A stretch of 6,726 nucleotides of DNA from an uncultured Ruminococcus sp. (GTDB taxonomy: Bacteria > Bacillota > Clostridia > Oscillospirales > CAG-272): contig CACYEW010000233.1 in NCBI GenBank assembly GCA_902773455.1, positions 1 to 6,726 of the forward strand, written 5' to 3'. The translations under genes were made by a program, and so were the position numbers. Numbering within the stretch: position 1 is the first letter of the stretch; the number at the start of each line of letters is the position of its first letter. The notes under the pieces were generated by a model. The model did no database searches. It was given only the letters and a program-made list of their open reading frames with translations, and was not told where the DNA came from. This document shows, one piece after another, positions 1-4,781 of this stretch.

Positions 1-1481
1 GTGATCTTTTTATCCTCGCCCTCCGCCGACATCGACGTATAGTTCGCGTCGGGGTGAACGGCTCTGAATTTGCCGTCAAGCAGTATTTCTCTGTTTTCGG
101 TCCAGTATCTGACGAAATTCTTTACCGTCAGAAGCTGTTTTTCCGGTATCTCGGTCAGCCGCACGGATATCTGCGGTACCGAGAACAAAACGTTCAACAG
201 CTGTCTCTGACAGTTCAGCGGCGATTCGTTATGCCCCCATAAGAGCATATCGGAATGTATCGCCGTTTTTGCGTTTACGAGGCGGAGCGGCGCTGTACCG
301 ATCCTGTTCGTCACCGAATCGGCGGCGCAGTCGGCCACGCGGAGCATATTGCAGTGATTGACTATCTCCGCACCGATATAGTTCTGACGGAATTCAAACA
401 GAAAATCGGGATCGAGCGCGGTCATCTCTGCGTATATCTCGTCCATAAGTATCCTTACCGCCTCGTCGAGGTTTTCGGTATCCATACCCTCGTTATACGG
501 CGCGATCTCCGACGGGTCGGCTTTGAACGCGTCGATAAAATCGAGCTTCAGCCCGTCGATCCCGTAATCGGACCGCATACGTTTATAAACGCCGATTATA
601 TATTCTCTTATCTCTTTGTATCTGACGTCGAGAACGCCGGCGCGGAAATCCGGACGGTCGAACGCCATTTTATCCTTGAACCGTTTATAATCATTTGAAT
701 CGAAGCCGGCGAACGGCACCGGGAACCATACGAGCATTTTCAGCCCGAACGAATGCACCTTATCGCAAAACGACTTGAAATCGGGGAATTTGTCTTCCGC
801 GACGTGCCAGTCGCCGCATTTGTCGTAATCGCCGGTATTATTTCCCTCGAACTGCCAGCCGTCGTCGAGGATGAACGTTTTGAAACCGATCTTCGCGGCA
901 AGCTCAAGCTCCTTTTCAAGCAGATCCTGCTCCGGCTCCTGGTGAAAATTATACCACGACGAATATAAAGGGAGTCTCGCGTTATCCGGGATCTTAACGG
1001 TATCGCGCAGAAACGAGCGCATCCATTCTCCCGCTTCAAAAACCGCGTCGCACCAGTTTATCTTCCGTCTGTCTACGCGCAGTAAAACACGGCGGTCTTT
1101 CTGCTGTCTTATCCCGCCCTGCTCCGTCGTAACGGTCAGGATAAGCTCGTCGGTCTGATCGAGATCCGCAACGCTCGCTGTGAGTTTTGAGCGAAACACG
1201 GAATCGGACAGCGAAACGGTGATATTGTTGCGATCGTCCGCGTCGATCACGGACAAAAGCGGCGCGCCGAACTGATATGCCGATTCGCAACAGTTCGGAA
1301 ACCACCATTGACGTACGCTGTGATCGCGCCAGCATAAAGGGGACCACGTGGATGAAAAGTCTTTCAGCTCTTCTCTCCACTCGTATTTGCCGTCGTACGG
1401 CAGCTCGTAAATCTCGATATCCCCGGTCGACAGGGGATAAATCTTCGTTATTTTACCGTCGGGTCCGTTATACCGTATCAT
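1..1481 (-). CDS. GH36-type alpha-galactosidase, 3' end cut by the window edge
   Basis: My own translation from the ATG at 1481 down to base 3 gives 493 residues without a stop, so the C-terminus lies off the left edge. The family hydrolyses terminal alpha-linked galactose with retention. Residues 1 to about 175 form the N-terminal beta domain. The (beta/alpha)8 catalytic domain follows: SWYNFHQ near 180, LDDGWQ with D206/D207, GLKMLVW, then GIDGLKLD with probable nucleophile D314, EFRQNYIG at 363-370, RVADCAAD at 381-388 with probable acid/base D384, and WGHNESP at 415-421. The D206-D314-D384 spacing resembles the short, Thermotoga TmGalA-like branch of GH36 (about 550 residues) rather than the 730-residue AgaA type. 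After LVWF it reads PVPFAG where many GH36 enzymes have EPE. The start MIRYNGPDGK has no hydrophobic segment, so the enzyme is probably cytoplasmic. A good ribosome binding site supports the start. Family assignment is firm; substrate is inferred. Confidence 0.9.
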   Translation of the reverse strand, partial: MIRYNGPDGKITKIYPLSTGDIEIYELPYDGKYEWREELKDFSSTWSPLCWRDHSVRQWWFPNCCESAYQFGAPLLSVIDADDRNNITVSLSDSVFRSKLTASVADLDQTDELILTVTTEQGGIRQQKDRRVLLRVDRRKINWCDAVFEAGEWMRSFLRDTVKIPDNARLPLYSSWYNFHQEPEQDLLEKELELAAKIGFKTFILDDGWQFEGNNTGDYDKCGDWHVAEDKFPDFKSFCDKVHSFGLKMLVWFPVPFAGFDSNDYKRFKDKMAFDRPDFRAGVLDVRYKEIREYIIGVYKRMRSDYGIDGLKLDFIDAFKADPSEIAPYNEGMDTENLDEAVRILMDEIYAEMTALDPDFLFEFRQNYIGAEIVNHCNMLRVADCAADSVTNRIGTAPLRLVNAKTAIHSDMLLWGHNESPLNCQRQLLNVLFSVPQISVRLTEIPEKQLLTVKNFVRYWTENREILLDGKFRAVHPDANYTSMSAEGEDKKI

Positions 1482-1488
1482 ACGAGTT

Positions 1489-1496
1489 CTCCTTTA
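1489..1496 (-). promoter_or_regulatory. Ribosome binding site of the GH36 gene, overlapping the GH3 stop
   Basis: On the minus strand the sequence reads TAAAGGAG followed by seven bases and then ATG at 1481. The TAA is the stop codon of the GH3 gene, so ribosomes finishing GH3 sit on the Shine-Dalgarno sequence of the next gene. This fixes the GH36 start and suggests coupled translation. Confidence 0.85.
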
Positions 1497-1871
1497 CTCT
1501 CCGTATATTTCTGCTTCGTATATACTGAACCAGTTCTCTCCCTCTCTGACGAAACGTACGTATTTAGCTTCTATATCAAGGTCTTTGAGCTTTACGAAAA
1601 GCTCGCCGACTCCAAACGACGCGAGCGTCGTGTAGTTATCGCCGTCTGCCGAATATTCAACGCGGTAAGGCACGTACGCCGATTCGAGATAAAACATCAT
1701 GCCTTTTATATGCTTTACCTCCTGAAGATTGATCAGGTACCAGCATTCGCCCGACGGCAGCGAGCTCCAGCGCGTTTTCAGATCGCCGTCGACGGCGTTT
1801 GCCGCGGCGTAACCCGCGTTCTCGATTGAAGCGGCTTTTACGGGTTTGCGAAGCGCGAGATTCTCATATAC
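1494..1871 (-). other. F5/8 type C (discoidin/CBM32-like) module at the GH3 C-terminus
   Basis: Residues 971-1095 of the GH3 protein show the usual opening NLALRKPVKAAS, then AVDGDLKTRWSS (the Asp-Gly and Arg-Trp pair typical of the family), a WYLINLQ strand, a VEYSADGDNYTTL strand and the closing KYVRFVREG strand. Such modules commonly bind galactose, GlcNAc or related sugars in bacterial enzymes (CBM32). Here it would hold the enzyme on its glycan; the ligand is not known. Confidence 0.82.
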
Positions 1872-4781
1872 GGCGTGCTGTTCCTGCATCTCGGCTTCCG
1901 TCGCCTTGTAAATATCCAGAACTTTCAGTACGCACGACGATACGGGCTCTATTTTGATATATCTCGCCGTTGCTCCGTGCAGATTCTCTTCAACGATGAC
2001 GAGTCCGTTCGAGGCTATTAGGTCGTATCTGACGTATTCTTTATCTTCTTTCGCAACGCTTATGATCACGGGGGTGTTAAGTCCCTCCCATTCCATATAT
2101 ATGCGGCCGACCGCGACCTCGCTTCCGAGATCGACCTCGTACGCGGCGCCGCTTTTTTTCGCGTCGCCGATCTTCGCGATCGCGTTTTCGCCGTTATAAT
2201 GCTCCGGGACCTTGTATTCCGATTTGATTATATGTTCCGGCACGGGATTAGGCGCGCAGCGGTTTTCGACGTCGCATACGAGCCGCGTTTCTTTGATCTC
2301 CGCGGTCGCTTCACCGTGCGTTTTCTCCGCCGACGACGCGGCGTAAAACTTATAGACGCCTCTGTCGACTATATATCTGCTGTTTGCCGTGTCGTAACTG
2401 TAAAGTTCGTCGGAAGTCACCGTCACCGCGAGCGTTTCGGATTCGCCCGGCTGAAGCAGTTTCGTCTTTGCAAAGCCGCAAAGCTCTTTCGACGGCTGTT
2501 CGAGCGTCGTTTCGGGTTTTGAAACGTATATCTCCGCGATCTCTCTGCCGGCGGTCGTTCCTTTGTTTTTCACCGTGACGGACGCCGTGAACGTACCGTC
2601 TTTGTTTTCTTTGACCGAAAATCCGGAATATTCGAATTCCGTATATGACAGTCCGTATCCGAACGGATACGCCGTATCAACGCCGAACGTACCGTAATAT
2701 CTGTAACCGACGTAAATATCCTCGTAATAAACGGTCTTTCCGGCGCTGCCGGGGAAATATCTGTAACAGGGAGTGTCGTCGTACGACAGCGGCCAGCTCA
2801 TCGTCGTTTTCGCGCTCGGGTTCACGTCGCCCGAAAGCACAGCGGCGACCGCATTGCCCGCGTTCTGACCGGGATATCCGATGAATACTATCGCGTCGGC
2901 AAGATCGCGCCATGAAGCGACCTCGATCGCCGAACCCGTATTGATAAGAACGGTTACCGTTTTACCTTTCGAACGGAACGCCTCGGAGACGCGTTTTACC
3001 ATTTCGAACTCGGTGTCGTTCAAAAGGAAATCCCCTTTTGTAGGGCTGTTGTCAGCGCCCTCCGTAGAATCGCGCGAAATGACTATAACAGCGGCGTCGG
3101 CGTTTTCTGCGCATTCTTTTGCGTATTTTTCAGTGACCGCTTTATCCTTCGACGGATCCGTCTTGGAATGCGGATCGCAATTTCTGAAAACGTTTTTCGT
3201 TTCGTTATAAACGTCAAGTCCGTCGTGATCTTTTATACCTTTTACGACGTTGACCGTTTTTTTCGGGCTGACGCCGCCGGATCCGGAACCGCCGAACACG
3301 GTCTTATACGCTCCGTTTCCGAACAGAGCGAGCGTCGTATTCTTTTTATACGGCAGTGCGCCGTTATCGTTTTTCAAAAGCACGAGCGTATCGGCGGCGG
3401 CTTTTTCCGCGACAGCGGCGTTGCCGTTGAAATCGACTCTGTGATTCATCTCAAGTTTACGAAACGTCGGCGACTGCGTCACCGTGTAAAGTATATGTTC
3501 ACAGCATTTGTCGAGCGCTTCGCGGTCTACTTTGCCGTCTTTGATACCGGAAAGCACGCTTTGCGCTTCTTTTTCCGCGCCGGGCATCGTCAGATCGTTA
3601 CAGGCGTTTACCTTGTCGACTATCGCGCCGGCTGATCCCCAGTCGGACATGACGGCGCCTTTATAGTTCCATTCGCCGCGCAGTATACCGGTAAGCAGAT
3701 CCTTGTTTATCGACGTGTAAACGCCGTTTACGGGGTTGTACGACGACATTACCGAAACGGGACCGGCGTTTCTGACGGCAAACTGAAACGGTTTCAGATA
3801 AATCTCGCGCAGCGCTCTCTCGGTCACCGCCGAGCTTGCCGAGCCTCTGCTGCTCTCCTGCTCGTTGCCCGCAAAATGCTTCAGGCACGCGCCTGCGCCC
3901 GTCGATTCCATACCGTTTACGTAAGCGGTCGCGGAAAAGGCGGTGAGCAGCGGATCCTCGGAGCAGTATTCGAAGTTTCTGCCGCCGAGCACGTTTTTCT
4001 GTATGTTCATACCGGGTCCGAGCACTATGTCGATACCGTGCGCAAGCGAATCCTTGCCTATCGCCTCGCCTACGCCGTAAATGAGATTCGGATCCCACGA
4101 CGAAGTAATATTCATGACGGAAGGATACCATACGGACGTATTATATCTGACGCCCGCCGGTCCGTCGTTTACTGTTATCGACGGCACGCCGAGGCGTTCT
4201 ATTTCGTAGGTACCGCCGGACGCGCCGGTTTTTTTCGGCTTTTCGACGCCGCTGACGAGATGCGCCTTTTCACCGTCCGTCATTTCGGCGACGACGAGCG
4301 GTATCGAATCCTCGGTAAGCTGTATCAGCCCGTCTTTGGTGATCAGTACGGCCTCGTCGAGTATATTGCCGTCTTCGTCCGAGTACGCGGCGGTAACGGT
4401 TATCAATCCGCCCTCCGCCGGGCTGTTCATCTCTATACCGGCGGTATCGGAAAATTCCGCTTTGACGGTCTCTCCGCTCTCCGATACTGCGGCTACAGTC
4501 AGCTTGCCGGCAAGATCGGCAGGTTCGGTTTTGACCGTAAGACCGAGAACGATCTTATCGGTAACGGAAACCGACGTTACGGTTATCTGTGCAGTCTTTA
4601 TATCCTCCGGCGGCTCCGTCCCGGCCTCCGTCGCCTCTTCGGTCTCCGTTACCGCGCCGGCAGACTCAGACGCCGTGCTTTTTTCAGTATCCGTCGTCAG
4701 CGTATCGCCGGGCGTACAGCCGGTCGCGCAGGATAAAACGAACAATGCGCACAAAAGTATTGATAAAATACGTTTTTTCAT
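1494..4781 (-). CDS. GH3 beta-glucosidase-type lipoprotein with two C-terminal discoidin/CBM32-like modules
   Basis: Complete, 1095 residues; most GH3 enzymes have 700-850, and the excess is in added modules. GH3 enzymes are retaining hydrolases of terminal beta-linked sugars, often glucose. Residues 1-21 are a signal peptide (MKKR, then a hydrophobic core) ending in ATGC, with C22 the likely lipidated cysteine (C18 is less likely). A Thr/Glu-rich linker runs to about 60, then an unassigned beta-rich domain to about 150. The GH3 N-terminal barrel follows: DGPAG at 206-210, KHFAGNEQE at 301-309, VMSDW with nucleophile D380, LTMPG at 397-401. The GH3 C-terminal domain starts near 457 (LVLLKN) and carries STEGADN with probable acid/base E574. 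PFGYGLSYT at 706-714 leads into a fibronectin III-like domain (about 720-835). Two F5/8 type C (discoidin)-like modules end the protein: a divergent one at about 845-965 and a clear one at 971-1095 (NLALRKP, AVDGDLKTRW). The start overlaps the GH2 stop (ATGA). It should act at the outer membrane face; exact sugar specificity is not readable. Confidence 0.96.
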   Translation of the reverse strand: MKKRILSILLCALFVLSCATGCTPGDTLTTDTEKSTASESAGAVTETEEATEAGTEPPEDIKTAQITVTSVSVTDKIVLGLTVKTEPADLAGKLTVAAVSESGETVKAEFSDTAGIEMNSPAEGGLITVTAAYSDEDGNILDEAVLITKDGLIQLTEDSIPLVVAEMTDGEKAHLVSGVEKPKKTGASGGTYEIERLGVPSITVNDGPAGVRYNTSVWYPSVMNITSSWDPNLIYGVGEAIGKDSLAHGIDIVLGPGMNIQKNVLGGRNFEYCSEDPLLTAFSATAYVNGMESTGAGACLKHFAGNEQESSRGSASSAVTERALREIYLKPFQFAVRNAGPVSVMSSYNPVNGVYTSINKDLLTGILRGEWNYKGAVMSDWGSAGAIVDKVNACNDLTMPGAEKEAQSVLSGIKDGKVDREALDKCCEHILYTVTQSPTFRKLEMNHRVDFNGNAAVAEKAAADTLVLLKNDNGALPYKKNTTLALFGNGAYKTVFGGSGSGGVSPKKTVNVVKGIKDHDGLDVYNETKNVFRNCDPHSKTDPSKDKAVTEKYAKECAENADAAVIVISRDSTEGADNSPTKGDFLLNDTEFEMVKRVSEAFRSKGKTVTVLINTGSAIEVASWRDLADAIVFIGYPGQNAGNAVAAVLSGDVNPSAKTTMSWPLSYDDTPCYRYFPGSAGKTVYYEDIYVGYRYYGTFGVDTAYPFGYGLSYTEFEYSGFSVKENKDGTFTASVTVKNKGTTAGREIAEIYVSKPETTLEQPSKELCGFAKTKLLQPGESETLAVTVTSDELYSYDTANSRYIVDRGVYKFYAASSAEKTHGEATAEIKETRLVCDVENRCAPNPVPEHIIKSEYKVPEHYNGENAIAKIGDAKKSGAAYEVDLGSEVAVGRIYMEWEGLNTPVIISVAKEDKEYVRYDLIASNGLVIVEENLHGATARYIKIEPVSSCVLKVLDIYKATEAEMQEQHAVYENLALRKPVKAASIENAGYAAANAVDGDLKTRWSSLPSGECWYLINLQEVKHIKGMMFYLESAYVPYRVEYSADGDNYTTLASFGVGELFVKLKDLDIEAKYVRFVREGENWFSIYEAEIYGE
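1887..2249 (-). other. Divergent discoidin-like beta-sandwich module between the GH3 core and the last module
   Basis: Residues about 845-965 lie between the fibronectin III-like domain and the clear F5/8 type C module. The segment has beta-sandwich features of that fold: YEVDLGSEVAVGRIYMEWE (strand, turn, strand), VIISVAKEDKEYVRYDL and ARYIKIEPVSS, which match the typical strands of discoidin domains. It lacks the AVDGxxxTRW motif, so ligand binding may be lost or altered. The call rests on strand pattern and position only. Confidence 0.5.
4332..4598 (-). other. Unassigned beta-rich domain at the GH3 N-terminus
   Basis: Residues about 62-150, between the Thr/Glu linker and the GH3 barrel, alternate hydrophobic and polar residues in a beta-strand manner (ITVTSVSVTDKIVLGLTV, KLTVAAVSESGETVKAEF, GLITVTAAYSDEDGNIL). 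This resembles a bacterial Ig-like fold, but I see no signature motif. It may act as a stalk that lifts the catalytic domains away from the membrane. Confidence 0.4.

Noticed and set aside
255..698. Plus-strand open frame of 147 codons
   Set aside because: It is antisense to the GH36 gene, where the minus strand carries clear catalytic motifs; no family is recognisable in it.
1036..1380. Minus-strand open frame of 114 codons in another frame
   Set aside because: It overlaps the GH36 N-terminal domain, which is continuous in its own frame with a strong ribosome binding site; the alternative product is Arg-rich without any motif.
3876..4736. Plus-strand open frame of 286 codons
   Set aside because: It lies fully antisense to the GH3 gene, has an Arg/Tyr/Phe-rich composition typical of antisense reading of GC-rich codons, and shows no recognisable domain.
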